Shown: positions 19,717-28,817, counted from the first letter of the stretch. The stretch: DNA of 64,000 bases from Planctomycetota bacterium (GCA_016779205.1 JADHOC010000023.1:1-64000), one strand, 5' to 3'. Made by a program: numbers and translations. Notes: generated by a model from the sequence alone, not told the origin.

Positions 19717-20880
19717 CTACTCATCCAGTCGGCGACCGTCGGGAGCCTCGGCCCCTTCCTCGCTCGACGCGGAGATCACCGCCAGCGCGTTCTTCAGCAG
19801 GCGGCGCTCGATGCTCCCGATGGCGCTCTGGCCGGGGTCCTCCATGGGGATCCGCCCGCCGGCGATGTGCCCGTGCCCGCCGAACGAGCCCTCGTCCCCG
19901 AGCACGCGCTCGATCAAGGGGTAGGCCTTCCCGAACGCATAGTCGGTGCGCAGCGAGAGCACGTAGGAGTCCTCGAACGCTCCCCCTGCAACGACCCACG
20001 AGCAGCCCTTCATGCGCAGGAAGAAGTCGGCCATCTCGGCCACGTGCTCGGGGTTCTCGACCCGTCCCAGCAGGGCGATGATCAGGGGGCCGTGCTGCCG
20101 CGCCGTGGTCAGCGCCTGGGCCACGTGCCGGTAGTAGCTACGGGACAGGGGCGGGTTGTCGATGGCGGCGATCTTCGGCCGGTCCCCGCGCCGGAAGGTC
20201 TCGATGTACGCCTCCTCGTCGAGCGGGGAGGCGTTCCTGGACAGGTCGGCGGTGTCGTAGCGGATCCCGCAGAAGAGCGCCGAGGCCGTGCGCTGGTCAA
20301 GCTCGACACCCGCATCGCGGAGGTACTCGAACAGGATCGACGAGGTGGCGCCGAGGTCGATGCGGACGTCCTCATGGGGCACCGGCTCCCCGCCGCCCTC
20401 GGACTGCGGTGAGCGGTGGTGGTCGAAGACCGCCACGACCGCGGGGTCCTCGGGGACGACCGTGTGCCGGAACGCCGGCTGGGTATCCACCAGCAGCACG
20501 CCGCAGAAGGCGCTCATCTCGGTGGACTCGTAGTCCGCGAGGTCGAGCTCCAGGGTCTCGAGCAGCGCGACGTTCTCCGCCCGATGGACCTTACCGTGGG
20601 TGGCGACCACGCACTCGTGGCCGAAGCCCTGCTCCAGGAGGAGGCGGAGGCCTTCGCAGGCGCCGAGAGCGTCGGGATCAGGCCCCATGTGGGTGAGGAT
20701 CAGGAACCGACCGCGCACGTCCGGTGCGCTGGCCTCGCAGCAGGCGGCGAGGGCGGCGCGCAGGTGCGCCACGGGCGAGGCGCCACCGAAGCGCTCCGGT
20801 TCCCCGGGCTCTGCGGCGCTGGCCGTCCCGTCGGGGCGGCCGGCCGGCACGGTCGTCGGGCCGTTGGAGAGTTCGGTCAT
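19717..20880 (-). CDS. DHH/DHHA1-family phosphoesterase (NrnA-like)
   Basis: 387 residues. Motif I is LTHMGPDPDALGACEGL, motif III VFDHHRSPQSEG holds the family DHH triad, and GATSSILFEYL follows. The C-terminal DHHA1 domain ends with GGHGHIAGGRIP, the substrate-binding glycine-rich loop. Relatives are oligoribonucleases and phosphoadenosine-phosphate or cyclic-dinucleotide phosphodiesterases acting in the cytoplasm with Mn2+. Which one applies cannot be told from sequence alone. About 45 residues precede motif I, longer than in compact NrnA proteins. First gene of a two-gene unit with the ThiD-like kinase. Confidence 0.88.
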   Translation of the reverse strand: MTELSNGPTTVPAGRPDGTASAAEPGEPERFGGASPVAHLRAALAACCEASAPDVRGRFLILTHMGPDPDALGACEGLRLLLEQGFGHECVVATHGKVHRAENVALLETLELDLADYESTEMSAFCGVLLVDTQPAFRHTVVPEDPAVVAVFDHHRSPQSEGGGEPVPHEDVRIDLGATSSILFEYLRDAGVELDQRTASALFCGIRYDTADLSRNASPLDEEAYIETFRRGDRPKIAAIDNPPLSRSYYRHVAQALTTARQHGPLIIALLGRVENPEHVAEMADFFLRMKGCSWVVAGGAFEDSYVLSLRTDYAFGKAYPLIERVLGDEGSFGGHGHIAGGRIPMEDPGQSAIGSIERRLLKNALAVISASSEEGAEAPDGRRLDE

Positions 20881-21098
20881 GGCACTGGGCGCTCGCCGGA
20901 GAGGGCGGGGCGCGACGGAGCATTATCGAGTCTTGCGGGGGGCCCAGGCCATGACCCTCTCCGAGATCTCCTCCCTCATCAGCACTCAAGCGGCGACGCC
21001 TAAGCGACTTACACCGCAAGACCGAATGCAGCCCGTTGCGAGACGGGTCCGGGGGGCGCGCGAGGGGGCGAGGCGGCCTGGCAGCCCCCTCAGCCGGG

Positions 21099-22025
21099 TC
21101 AGAAGCCCAGCCCGAGGAGGAACTGCACGGAAGCGAGCACCTCGGGGCGGCCGTGGGTCGGGTCGACGTCGACGACCCGGGCGCAGCCCTTCGGGAGGTA
21201 CTCGCTCACGAGCTTGAAGTCCACCTCGCCGAGGCTCGGCGGGAGCCCGAAGTCCGAGTCGGTGGCGTCCCGCAGGTGCACCCCAAGGGCGCGGCTCGCG
21301 AAGCTCTGCAGCCAGGCCCCCTGGTCGGGGATCCCGAGCTTGCCGCGCCGGTGGATCCGCGCGGTGTCGTGCCAGTAGCCCACCTTGTGGGCGGCGAGGT
21401 CATCGAGGATCCACTGCACGGCCTCGAAGCCGAAGAGGTCGTTGAGGTCGTTGCCCGGCGCGATCGCGAAGGAGGTCTCGGGGAACTCGCTGCACAGGGT
21501 GTGCACGGACCGGCAGAAGTGCTCGATCTGGCGCTGAGACTTGGCCTGGAGGCGGTGGACGAAGTCGCGGGTGCGCTCCTTGACGATGTCCAGGTCGTCC
21601 AAATGGGTGTTCGCGTGTTCTTCGAGCAGCTTGGCGGCCTCGGCCTCCAGCTTGGAGTCCTCCACCGCGCACCCCCGCAGGATCACCACCGGCGCGCCCA
21701 GGCTCTGGGCGAGCTGAACGTGGCGGCGGGAGCTGTTGAGGGCCATCTCGCGCTGGTCGGACTCCAGGCTCCCCAGCATGCTGCCCGTCATGGTCGGGGT
21801 CTTTGGCTTGAGGGAGCCGACGACCACGCAGGACATCTCGATCCCTGTTTCACGCCGGGCGGCTTCCCAGCCGCGGAGCTCGGGAGGAGTCGCGGAGAGG
21901 CCGAGTTCGAGCTTCCGAAAGCCCATCGCCACCGCCGAGAACGCTTGGTCCTCGATCGACCGCAGCCGAGGTCCATAGCACGACGTCGAGAGGACGAGGT
22001 CGTTGGGGATTCCAGGCTTGGTCAC
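21099..22025 (-). CDS. Sugar phosphate isomerase/epimerase-like TIM-barrel protein
   Basis: 308 residues. Alternating hydrophobic strands and helices match the AP-endonuclease-2 / xylose-isomerase-like barrel: LVLSTSCYGPRL at the start, FRKLELGLSATP, VVILRGCAVEDS, and late metal-site-type strands including HLRDATDSDFGLPPSLGEVDF and GCARVVDVDP. The HxRD plus acidic end-strand pattern is the usual metal-binding arrangement. The substrate is unknown. About 217 bp of gene-free sequence separates it from purB upstream, so it may have its own promoter. Confidence 0.78.
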   Translation of the reverse strand: MTKPGIPNDLVLSTSCYGPRLRSIEDQAFSAVAMGFRKLELGLSATPPELRGWEAARRETGIEMSCVVVGSLKPKTPTMTGSMLGSLESDQREMALNSSRRHVQLAQSLGAPVVILRGCAVEDSKLEAEAAKLLEEHANTHLDDLDIVKERTRDFVHRLQAKSQRQIEHFCRSVHTLCSEFPETSFAIAPGNDLNDLFGFEAVQWILDDLAAHKVGYWHDTARIHRRGKLGIPDQGAWLQSFASRALGVHLRDATDSDFGLPPSLGEVDFKLVSEYLPKGCARVVDVDPTHGRPEVLASVQFLLGLGF

Positions 22026-22242
22026 GGGTGTCTGGGGAGGAAGATGGGGTCGTTCCGGGTAGCTTCTGCTCGAAACGCTATCCGGCTCCGGGGGACGGGG
22101 TCGGAACTAGCGGCCCGCGCTCTCGCGGGGAGGTTGCAGGGGGGACGGCGGTGTGTCAATCCGTGGCCTTGGAGTCCGTAACCCTCTGCGACAAATGGCG
22201 CGGGACCGCCGACCGAAGGGGCCAAGGGGCCCCATCCCACTC

Positions 22243-23673
22243 TCAGACACGGATCTCGGCCTCGGTCCGGGCGATGTCCGCGTAGCGACTGAGGATCGGG
22301 TCCACCTCGGCCTCGAGGAACTCCTCCACCTGCTCGGGGGCTCGGCCCACGTAGCGGCGGCCGTCCAGGAGGTCGTCCAGGCTCCCCGCGACGGCCTCGA
22401 AGGCGGGGTCGCCCGCGAGGCGCTCCCGCAGGTCCGGCTCCCGGCCGGCCTTGATCTCCGAGGCGGCAGCGTGGCTGTGCACACGGATCCGCTCGTGCAG
22501 GTCCTGCCGGTCACCCCCGGCCTTCACGGCCTCCATCATCACCGCCTCCGACGCAAGGAAGGGGAGCTCGGCGTCGAGGTGCCGCGCCACGATCGGCGGG
22601 TGGACGATCAGCCCGCCGGCCACGTCGCAGTAGAGGCTGAGCACCGCGTCGGTGGCGAGGAATCCCTCGGCGATGGAGAGGCGGCGGTTGGCCGAGTCGT
22701 CCAGGGTCCGCTCCAGCCACTGATTCGCCGCGGTGTGGGCGGCGTTGCCCACCAGCTCGATGACGAAGCGCGACAGCGCGCAGATGCGCTCGGAGCGCAT
22801 CGGGTTGCGCTTCCAGGGCATGGCCGACGACCCGATCTGCTTGCTGCCAAACGGCTCCTCGAGCTCTCGCTTGTTCGCGAGGAGCCGCAGGTCCGTGGCG
22901 AACTTGTGCGCCGACTGGGAGATCGAGGAGAGCACCTGGAGCACGCGGAAGTCGAGCTTTCGCGGGTAGGTCTGGCCCGTGACCCCGAAGGTCCGATCGA
23001 AGCCCATCTTGGCCGTCACCAGCTCGTCGAGCCTGCGGACTTTCTCGTGGTCCCCCTCGAAGAGCTCGAGGAAGCTGGCCTGGGTTCCGGTCGTGCCCTT
23101 GACGCCCCGGAAGCGGATCTGTGACTCCACCTGCTCGAGGTCATCCAGGTCGTGGACCAGGTCCTGTATCCAGAGACAGGCGCGCTTGCCGACCGTGGTC
23201 GCCTGGGCGGGCTGAAAGTGGGTGAACCCGAGGGTCGGGAGGTCCTTCCACTCACGGGCGAAGGCCGCGAGCTCCCCGAGCACGCCGACCACCTGACCGC
23301 GGAGCTGGCGGAGGCCCTCGCGCATGACGATCAGGTCGGTGTTGTCACCGACGTAGCACGAGGTGGCCCCCAGGTGGATGATCGGCCGCGCCTTCGGGCA
23401 GACGTCCCCCCAGGCGTGCACGTGGGCCATCACGTCGTGCCGTAGCTCCTTCTCGTACCGAGCCGCGAGCTCGAGGTCGAGGTCGGTCGCGTGCGCCCTC
23501 AGCTCATCGAGCTGCTCGTCGCTGATCGCGAGGCCGAGCTCCTGCTCGGCCTCGGCGAGGGCGATCCAGAGCCGTCGCCACGTGGTGAACTTGGTGCGGT
23601 CGGAGAAGTTGACGCGCATCTCCCGGCTGGCGTAGCGCGCGCCGAGAGGGCTGATGTACTGCTCTTCGCTCAT
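22243..23673 (-). CDS. purB: Adenylosuccinate lyase
   Basis: 476 residues from the ATG at 23673; the frame stays open further upstream but lacks PurB-like sequence there. It cleaves adenylosuccinate and SAICAR in purine synthesis. The N-terminal SPLGARYASREM, IHLGATSCYVGDNTDL (with the conserved His and Thr-Ser) and GSSAMPWKRNPMRSE, the fumarase-superfamily signature loop, are all present. The FTHFQPAQATTVGKR segment carries the catalytic-type His. It lies at the 3' end of a minus-strand series, 43 bases after the VanZ-like gene. Confidence 0.96.
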   Translation of the reverse strand: MSEEQYISPLGARYASREMRVNFSDRTKFTTWRRLWIALAEAEQELGLAISDEQLDELRAHATDLDLELAARYEKELRHDVMAHVHAWGDVCPKARPIIHLGATSCYVGDNTDLIVMREGLRQLRGQVVGVLGELAAFAREWKDLPTLGFTHFQPAQATTVGKRACLWIQDLVHDLDDLEQVESQIRFRGVKGTTGTQASFLELFEGDHEKVRRLDELVTAKMGFDRTFGVTGQTYPRKLDFRVLQVLSSISQSAHKFATDLRLLANKRELEEPFGSKQIGSSAMPWKRNPMRSERICALSRFVIELVGNAAHTAANQWLERTLDDSANRRLSIAEGFLATDAVLSLYCDVAGGLIVHPPIVARHLDAELPFLASEAVMMEAVKAGGDRQDLHERIRVHSHAAASEIKAGREPDLRERLAGDPAFEAVAGSLDDLLDGRRYVGRAPEQVEEFLEAEVDPILSRYADIARTEAEIRV

Positions 23674-23716
23674 GGCTCGGCGCGAGAGTCTACGCGCCGG
23701 ACCCGCCCGGGAGGGC

Positions 23717-24295
23717 TCAGAACGGCCAGAGCCCTTCGCCCTTGAGCACATCCCATGCCGTCGCCAGCCCCGCGGCCGCCGCGCAGGCCGCCGCCGCCCC
23801 CAGGAGGCGCGCTCGTAGCCCCCCGGGCCCCCTCCCCGGGCGCCCAAGGTAGAGCACGATGACCATCACCGAGGCCGCCCCGACGCCGTCCGAGAGCACA
23901 TCGAAGAGCGAGGCATCCCGGCCGGGCACCGTGGACTGATGGAGCTCATCCGTGAAGCCATAGAGGGTCACCAGCAGCACCGTCCAGAGGGCCCCCACCC
24001 CGGTGAGGGCCGTCCACCTGCGGCCCGCCGAGGTCCGCCTCGGCGCGACCGGGACCAGCAGCAACGCCAGGAGGCCGAAGACCACCGTGTGGGCGAAGTT
24101 CCAGATGAACCCCTGGAACGGGAGCACCGGCAGGTCCTCCAGGGCGCCGTCCGACGAGGACAGACGGAAGATCAGGAAGGCCCACGCCACGGGGGCCAGC
24201 CAGGCCAGGAACCGGGGCTGCGCGAGCAGCACCTCTCCCGCGGCCCGGAGACAGCGCTCACCGGCCGAGGGCCGGACGTCCTCAGGCACCGGCAT
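23717..24295 (-). CDS. VanZ-like membrane protein
   Basis: 192 residues with four to five hydrophobic helices. The family signature GFTDELHQSTVPGRDASLFD followed by VLSDGVGA lies around residue 115-145. It corresponds to the VanZ pattern with acidic residue, HQ and PGR followed by a D-x-L-N/S-x-x-G helix. VanZ-like proteins are linked to cell-envelope or teicoplanin-type phenotypes, but their molecular activity is unclear. The start overlaps the end of the NadC/HATPase gene by 14 bases, so the two are co-translated. Confidence 0.88.
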   Translation of the reverse strand: MPVPEDVRPSAGERCLRAAGEVLLAQPRFLAWLAPVAWAFLIFRLSSSDGALEDLPVLPFQGFIWNFAHTVVFGLLALLLVPVAPRRTSAGRRWTALTGVGALWTVLLVTLYGFTDELHQSTVPGRDASLFDVLSDGVGAASVMVIVLYLGRPGRGPGGLRARLLGAAAACAAAAGLATAWDVLKGEGLWPF

Positions 24296-25706
24296 CCTGG
24301 ATCGCCTCCAGGCTCAGCCCCTTGCCATCGGGTGAGACCGACACCTCGAGGTGATCCACCATCTCGGCGAGCAAGAACAGGCCGCGGCCCCGCTCGTCTT
24401 CGAGGTCGGGGAACCCGCTCTCCGGCCGGATGAACCCCTCGATCGTCTCCACGTCACCGCCACCCTGGTCGTCGACGCGGAGGGCCCAGGCGCGCCCTTC
24501 TCCCGCGTCCGGGCCGACCCGCACGACCATCCGGACGCGCACGTCGCTCTCGAGGTCAGAGAGGCTCATCGCGGCGCCGCCCCCGCCGTGATCGACCGCG
24601 TTGTCGATGAGCTCCCCCGCCACGAACTGGAAGGCCTCAAGCGGCCGCCCTTCCAGGCCGCGTTCCTCGGCGAAGTGCGTCGCGACGCGCCGCGCCATCC
24701 GTCCGTGGGCGTGGGTCGCGGGCAGGTCCAGCTCGAGGGTCCCTTCCCTGGACTGGACGCACTCGACCTCGGAGCTAGGGCCCGGGGACCCGCTGGCGAA
24801 GCTGAGCTGGAGGGAGAGGTCGAGCGCCTTGGGCGAGTGAGTCAGCGCCCCCATGGAGATCCGGTCCACGCCCGATCCCGCCACGGCGGAGAGGGTCTCC
24901 TGGGTGATGCCGCCCGAGGCTTCGAGGGCCACAGGCCGCCCGCGCTCCCCCGCGAGTCGCCGCAGCGTCGGAATGAGGGCGGACATCTGAGCCGGTGACA
25001 TGTTGTCCAGGAGCACCACGTCCGCGTCTCCCCGCACGGCGGCCTCGGCCTCCGACGGATCGCGGGCCTCGCAGGTGATGGTCACGCCGGGGCCCAGATC
25101 GGCGCGCAGGTCAGCGAGGAGCTCCTCCACCGATCGGCCCGAGAGGTCGATGTGGTTCTCCTTCACCATCGCCTCGTCATGGAGCCCGACCCGGTGGTTG
25201 ACGCCCCCCCCCACGCGGACGGCGTACTTGTCCAGGAGTCGGAGCCCGGGGGCGGTCTTGCGGGTGTCGAGGATCTTCACCCCCGTGCCCTCCACGCGGT
25301 CCACGGCCTCCCGAGTCCGGGAGGCGACCCCGGACATCCGCTGCACGAGGTTGAGCGCCGTCCGCTCCGCCACGAGCAGCGCCCGAGCATCGCCGCGCGC
25401 GTGGAGCACGATGTCCCCTGGGACGATGAGCTGGCCATCGGGGACGACCGCGTCCACGAGTGAGCCCGGATCGAGCATCCGGAGTATGCGCTCGAAGATC
25501 ACCCCACCGGCGAAGACCCCCGCCTCCTTGGCGACGAGGGTCGCGCGCCCGACGACGCCGGCCTTCACCGCGGTGCGCGTCGTCACGTCCTGACGCACGA
25601 GGTCCTCCACCGGGGTGTCCGCCGCGACCGCGATGCCCAGGTCCTCGGAGAGCGCCCGACGGAGGACGTCGTCGAGTGCTTGTTGGAGGTCTCCAGGGTT
25701 CATCAT
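24282..25706 (-). CDS. nadC: Fusion of quinolinate phosphoribosyltransferase with an RsbW-like HATPase domain
   Basis: 474 residues from the ATG at 25706 (the frame also offers GTG 25760). Residues 1-302 are a complete NadC: DVTTRTAV, AERTALNLVQRMSGVAS, LDTRKTAPGLRLLDKYAV, GGGVNHRVGLHDEAMVKENH, VVLLDNMSP, and EASGGI ending in MGALTHSPKALDLSL. NadC makes nicotinate mononucleotide from quinolinate and PRPP. After a roughly 18-residue linker, residues 320-470 form a GHKL ATPase of the anti-sigma-factor kinase type: N-box ELIDNAVDHGGG, G1 box DDQGGG and G2 box ERGRGLFLLAEMVDHLEV. There is no stop or frame change between the halves. This combination is not one I know. It may couple NAD synthesis to partner-switch signalling, or simply be a gene merger. 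Confidence 0.9.
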   Translation of the reverse strand: MMNPGDLQQALDDVLRRALSEDLGIAVAADTPVEDLVRQDVTTRTAVKAGVVGRATLVAKEAGVFAGGVIFERILRMLDPGSLVDAVVPDGQLIVPGDIVLHARGDARALLVAERTALNLVQRMSGVASRTREAVDRVEGTGVKILDTRKTAPGLRLLDKYAVRVGGGVNHRVGLHDEAMVKENHIDLSGRSVEELLADLRADLGPGVTITCEARDPSEAEAAVRGDADVVLLDNMSPAQMSALIPTLRRLAGERGRPVALEASGGITQETLSAVAGSGVDRISMGALTHSPKALDLSLQLSFASGSPGPSSEVECVQSREGTLELDLPATHAHGRMARRVATHFAEERGLEGRPLEAFQFVAGELIDNAVDHGGGGAAMSLSDLESDVRVRMVVRVGPDAGEGRAWALRVDDQGGGDVETIEGFIRPESGFPDLEDERGRGLFLLAEMVDHLEVSVSPDGKGLSLEAIQDAGA

Positions 25707-25763
25707 TGCCTTGGGCAGGGCTCGGGAGTCGGCGCGGTGCCGGGCACCTTCGCGGGCCACAGT

Positions 25764-26195
25764 CTATCCCCCCGGACCGGCTCCAGAGGGCGTCGCCCCG
25801 CGATGAGGGGCACAGGCCCCAGCCAGGGACCAGCTCGCGTCGACCCCGATGGGAGGCTCGGCCAGGATCGCCCGGGCCGCGCGGGCCGTCCGGGGCCCCA
25901 CACCGACGAGGTCCTCGAGCTCTGCCTCCGGCCCCTGGTCCCAGATGTGGCGGGCGAGGTCCACGGATCGCCGCGGCCCCACGCCGGGCGCCCTGCGCAG
26001 GGCCCGGGGATGGGGAAGGGCAGGCCATGTCCGCCCCTGCCCCGATTCCAGCGACAGCGCCCACCGGCCCGCCGCAAGGGCCTCGCTGCGCTCTGCCACG
26101 AGCGTCCCGGACCACCACCCGACCAGCAGGAGCAAGGCGGCCCCACCCGCCGGGGCCGGCGTCCGACCCGTCCATGCACCCACAGCACGCCCCAC
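25764..26195 (-). CDS. Small helix-hairpin-helix (ComEA-like) protein with N-terminal membrane segment
   Basis: 143 residues from a GTG at 26195. An N-terminal hydrophobic segment (GGAALLLLVGWWSGTLV) is followed by a region with two helix-hairpin-helix motifs, RAPGVGPRRSVDLARHI and DLVGVGPRTARAARAIL, about residues 70-115. This resembles the DNA-binding tail of ComEA or the HhH region of competence-type proteins. It is a small gene on the minus strand between the FlhG-like ATPase and NadC, with short spacers (73 and 57 bases). DNA binding at the membrane is inference. The GTG start is not independently supported, since no strong Shine-Dalgarno is visible. Confidence 0.65.
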   Translation of the reverse strand: MGRAVGAWTGRTPAPAGGAALLLLVGWWSGTLVAERSEALAAGRWALSLESGQGRTWPALPHPRALRRAPGVGPRRSVDLARHIWDQGPEAELEDLVGVGPRTARAARAILAEPPIGVDASWSLAGACAPHRGATPSGAGPGG

Positions 26196-26268
26196 GTTCC
26201 ACGGACGATCGACGCCCCTCGACGTGACGGCCTCGGCTGCCGAAGCCGAACCGGGACGAGGGGGGAGG

Positions 26269-27216
26269 TCAGGCGCGCCGGGTCGCCCGGGGGCCGGTGG
26301 ACATCTCCTCGAGACGCCACCCCGCGCCCAGGCCCTCGCGCTCCTGGAGCTGATCGAGCAGCCTGGCGACGATCTGTTCGAGGGCCTGCGCCACGGCCGA
26401 CTCCGGCTCTCCCGAGACGACGGACCTGCGCCGCTGGGTGCAGCGGAAGACCGCTCGGTCGTCGGGGATCCACCCCAGCACCTCGAGCCGTTGATCCAGG
26501 AACTTGCGCGTCACCTCCCGGAGCCGATCCCCGACGTCCCGGGCCTCCTGGTCGGAGGTGGCGCGGTTCACGACGAGCAGCGGTAGCTCGCGGGGCACCC
26601 CCGCCGCGGCGCATTGCCGGACGAAGACCTTCAGGAAGGCGTACGCGTCGGTCATCGCCGTGACGTCGGGCGTCGTGACGAGGACCGTCCGATCACAGGC
26701 GGCGGCGAAGGCCACGGTCTGGCGGGAGAGGCCGGCCGCCGAGTCCACGAGGAGGAACTCGTAGCCCGCCTCGATCCGCCCCAATCCGCGGCCGATCATC
26801 TCCAGCTCGTACTCGCGCAGGCCCGCGAGTCGGCCGACGCCGGAGCCGCCGGGGAGCAGGTCGAGGCCGTCCGAGCAGGGGGTCACGATCTCATGCACCG
26901 CGCGGTCCCCTGCGACCACGTCCGCGAAGCTCCGCTCCGGGTGAACGTCGTGGAAGATGTGAGCGTTGGCGCACCCGAGGTCAGCGTCGAGGAGGAGCGT
27001 CTTCCCCTTCAGACGAAGAATGTCGGCGACCGCGGCGGTGAGGGAGGACTTGCCGGTGCCCCCCTTGCCGCTGGCGATACAGAGGGAGCGGCAGCGGACC
27101 GACCGCGGACCCGGAGCACCCGATGAGGCCCGGAAGGGCTCCACGGGGAGGCGCTCGCCGGTCTCGGCACGGCGGCCGATCCGGAGCAGCTGGCGCGCAT
27201 GATCCCATCGGTTCAT
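26269..27216 (-). CDS. MinD/ParA-superfamily ATPase, FlhG-like
   Basis: 315 residues. A short basic N-terminal extension precedes the deviant Walker A CIASGKGGTGKSSLTAA (around residue 47-63, with the signature Lys of the ParA/MinD class). It continues with LLLDADLGCANAHI and VDSAAGLSRQTVAFA, the Walker B-like strand seen as VDTxAG in FlhG/MinD. VTTPDVTAMTDAYAFLKV and LLVVNRATS complete the fold. AGGAG lies 10 bases before the ATG (27227-27231), a good ribosome-binding site. FlhG-type proteins set flagellar number, yet no flagellar gene occurs in the window. It may instead position another envelope or polar structure. Confidence 0.86.
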   Translation of the reverse strand: MNRWDHARQLLRIGRRAETGERLPVEPFRASSGAPGPRSVRCRSLCIASGKGGTGKSSLTAAVADILRLKGKTLLLDADLGCANAHIFHDVHPERSFADVVAGDRAVHEIVTPCSDGLDLLPGGSGVGRLAGLREYELEMIGRGLGRIEAGYEFLLVDSAAGLSRQTVAFAAACDRTVLVTTPDVTAMTDAYAFLKVFVRQCAAAGVPRELPLLVVNRATSDQEARDVGDRLREVTRKFLDQRLEVLGWIPDDRAVFRCTQRRRSVVSGEPESAVAQALEQIVARLLDQLQEREGLGAGWRLEEMSTGPRATRRA

Positions 27217-27450
27217 CGATCCACGTCTCCTGTTGGCTGCGAGCCCCTACTTCTTCCAGAACAGCCCTCGATCACAGCGAGCGAGACCGGGCCCCTGAGG
27301 CGTCCCCACTCCTGCTCCAGGCGAGGGGATTCCCCAGGTGGGTCAACGGCCGAGGAGGGGCGACTCCGCACCCAATTCCCGTCGAATTCTCGGGAGCCGA
27401 ACGCCGCGGCGCCCGTGAGCCCCGTGGGCGGCGCCCACCGGGGAGCCCCC

Positions 27451-27984
27451 TCAGGCCAGCCGGTCAGCGAATCGGCGGCGGTGGACGTAGGTCAGGGCCA
27501 GGGCCAGGGCATCGGTGGCGTCGATGGGCTCCGGGGCGACCTCGAGGCCGAGCTCCGCCGCGACCATGGCAGCCACCCGCTCCTTCTTGGCCTGGCCGTC
27601 GCCCACGATGGACTTCTTCGCCTCGGACGCCTGGTACTGAACCACCTCGGCACCGTGGACCACCGCCGCGGAGAGGGCCACCCCGCGCCCCTCTCCCACC
27701 CGCAGCGCGGACTGCATGTTGACCGCGGTGAAGGCGTGCTCGACCACCACGACCGCCGGACGGAGCCTCGTCAGCAGGATGTCCAGCTCCTTCCGGATCG
27801 TCCCCAGGCGCGTGGGGACGTCCTTCGACGAGCCGCCGCGGATGGCGCCCGCCGCCAGCATCCGGGGACCGTCGGCGTGGTGGATGATGGCCCCGTAGCC
27901 CATCAGCCTCGTCCCCGGGTCGATCCCGAGGATCACCGGCCAGGCGAGGTCCGCTGGCACCTGAGGAAGTTCTGAGGTGGACAT
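27451..27984 (-). CDS. ruvC: Crossover junction endodeoxyribonuclease RuvC
   Basis: 177 residues, the normal size. This nuclease resolves Holliday junctions with RuvAB during recombination. The four acidic active-site residues lie in the expected segments: ILGIDPGTRLMGYG (first Asp), VVVVEHAF (Glu), and DATDALALALTY (two Asp). The KKSIVGDGQAKKERV stretch is the basic DNA-binding region. ruvA and ruvB are not in the window. It is the upstream-most gene of the minus-strand run, divergent from ispD across 95 bp. The 234 bp between it and the FlhG-like gene hold nothing recognisable. Confidence 0.95.
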   Translation of the reverse strand: MSTSELPQVPADLAWPVILGIDPGTRLMGYGAIIHHADGPRMLAAGAIRGGSSKDVPTRLGTIRKELDILLTRLRPAVVVVEHAFTAVNMQSALRVGEGRGVALSAAVVHGAEVVQYQASEAKKSIVGDGQAKKERVAAMVAAELGLEVAPEPIDATDALALALTYVHRRRFADRLA

Positions 27985-28079
27985 GGGCGTTGCGACCGTG
28001 CGGCGGTCGGGACTTGAGCCTACGTTATCGGCGCCGCGCCCAACAACGCGCCCCGGGGAAGGGGCCGCGCGGCCCCCAC

Positions 28080-28817
28080 ATGGAGCTCAGAGACCCCAAA
28101 GAAGGCCCCGCACTGCGGTCCGCCGCCGTCCTCCTCGCCGCCGGCGCCTCCACGCGCATGGGTGGCGAGACCTCGAAGGCCCTCAGGGAGCTCGGCGGCC
28201 GCACGATCCTGGAGCGGTCGGCCGCGGCCCTGCTCGCTGCTCCCTCCGTCGTGGAGCTGGTGGTGGTGATCCGGGAGGCGGATCGCGCCGCGGTGGAGGC
28301 GGCGCTGTCGGCACACCGCGGGGCGATCCACGCCCTGGTGGAGGGCGGCGCCGAGCGAACGGACTCCGTGCGCGAGGGCGTCCGCGCCACCTCGGGCGAC
28401 GTCGACGTGGTCCTGGTCCATGACGCCGCGCGGTGCTTCGTCGAGCCAGGGCACGTGGAGTCCGTCGCCAGGGCGGCCTACGAGCACGGCAGCGCGCTGC
28501 TCGCGACACGGGTCAGCGACACCCTCAAGTTCGTCCCCAATGGATTCCTGTCCGAGGAGTCCATGGACCGCGAGCAGTACTGGTCGGCCCAGACCCCGCA
28601 GGGCATGCGGGCCGCGCGCTTCCACGATGTGCTCGCGCGCGCCGACCGGGATGGCTTCCGCCCCACGGATGACGCGGCCCTGCACGAGCACTACCACGGC
28701 CCCTCGCGCGTCGTGGAGGGGTCACGTCACAACCTCAAGATGACCACGCCGGACGACCTCGTGCTGGGCGCCGCCCTGGCCTCCGTCCTGGACTCCGCCG
28801 GAGGAGGCGACTCATGA
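28080..28817 (+). CDS. ispD: 2-C-methyl-D-erythritol 4-phosphate cytidylyltransferase
   Basis: 245 residues from the ATG at 28080. It adds CMP to methylerythritol phosphate in the non-mevalonate isoprenoid pathway. Expected motifs are AVLLAAGASTRMGG (nucleotide-binding loop), VLVHDAARCFVEP, RVSDTLKFV and QTPQGMRAARF. The loop motif shows Thr/Arg/Met in the usual order, and DAAR carries the metal-binding Asp. The TGA overlaps the ATG of ispF (28814-28817), so the two are translationally coupled. Confidence 0.96.
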   Translation: MELRDPKEGPALRSAAVLLAAGASTRMGGETSKALRELGGRTILERSAAALLAAPSVVELVVVIREADRAAVEAALSAHRGAIHALVEGGAERTDSVREGVRATSGDVDVVLVHDAARCFVEPGHVESVARAAYEHGSALLATRVSDTLKFVPNGFLSEESMDREQYWSAQTPQGMRAARFHDVLARADRDGFRPTDDAALHEHYHGPSRVVEGSRHNLKMTTPDDLVLGAALASVLDSAGGGDS

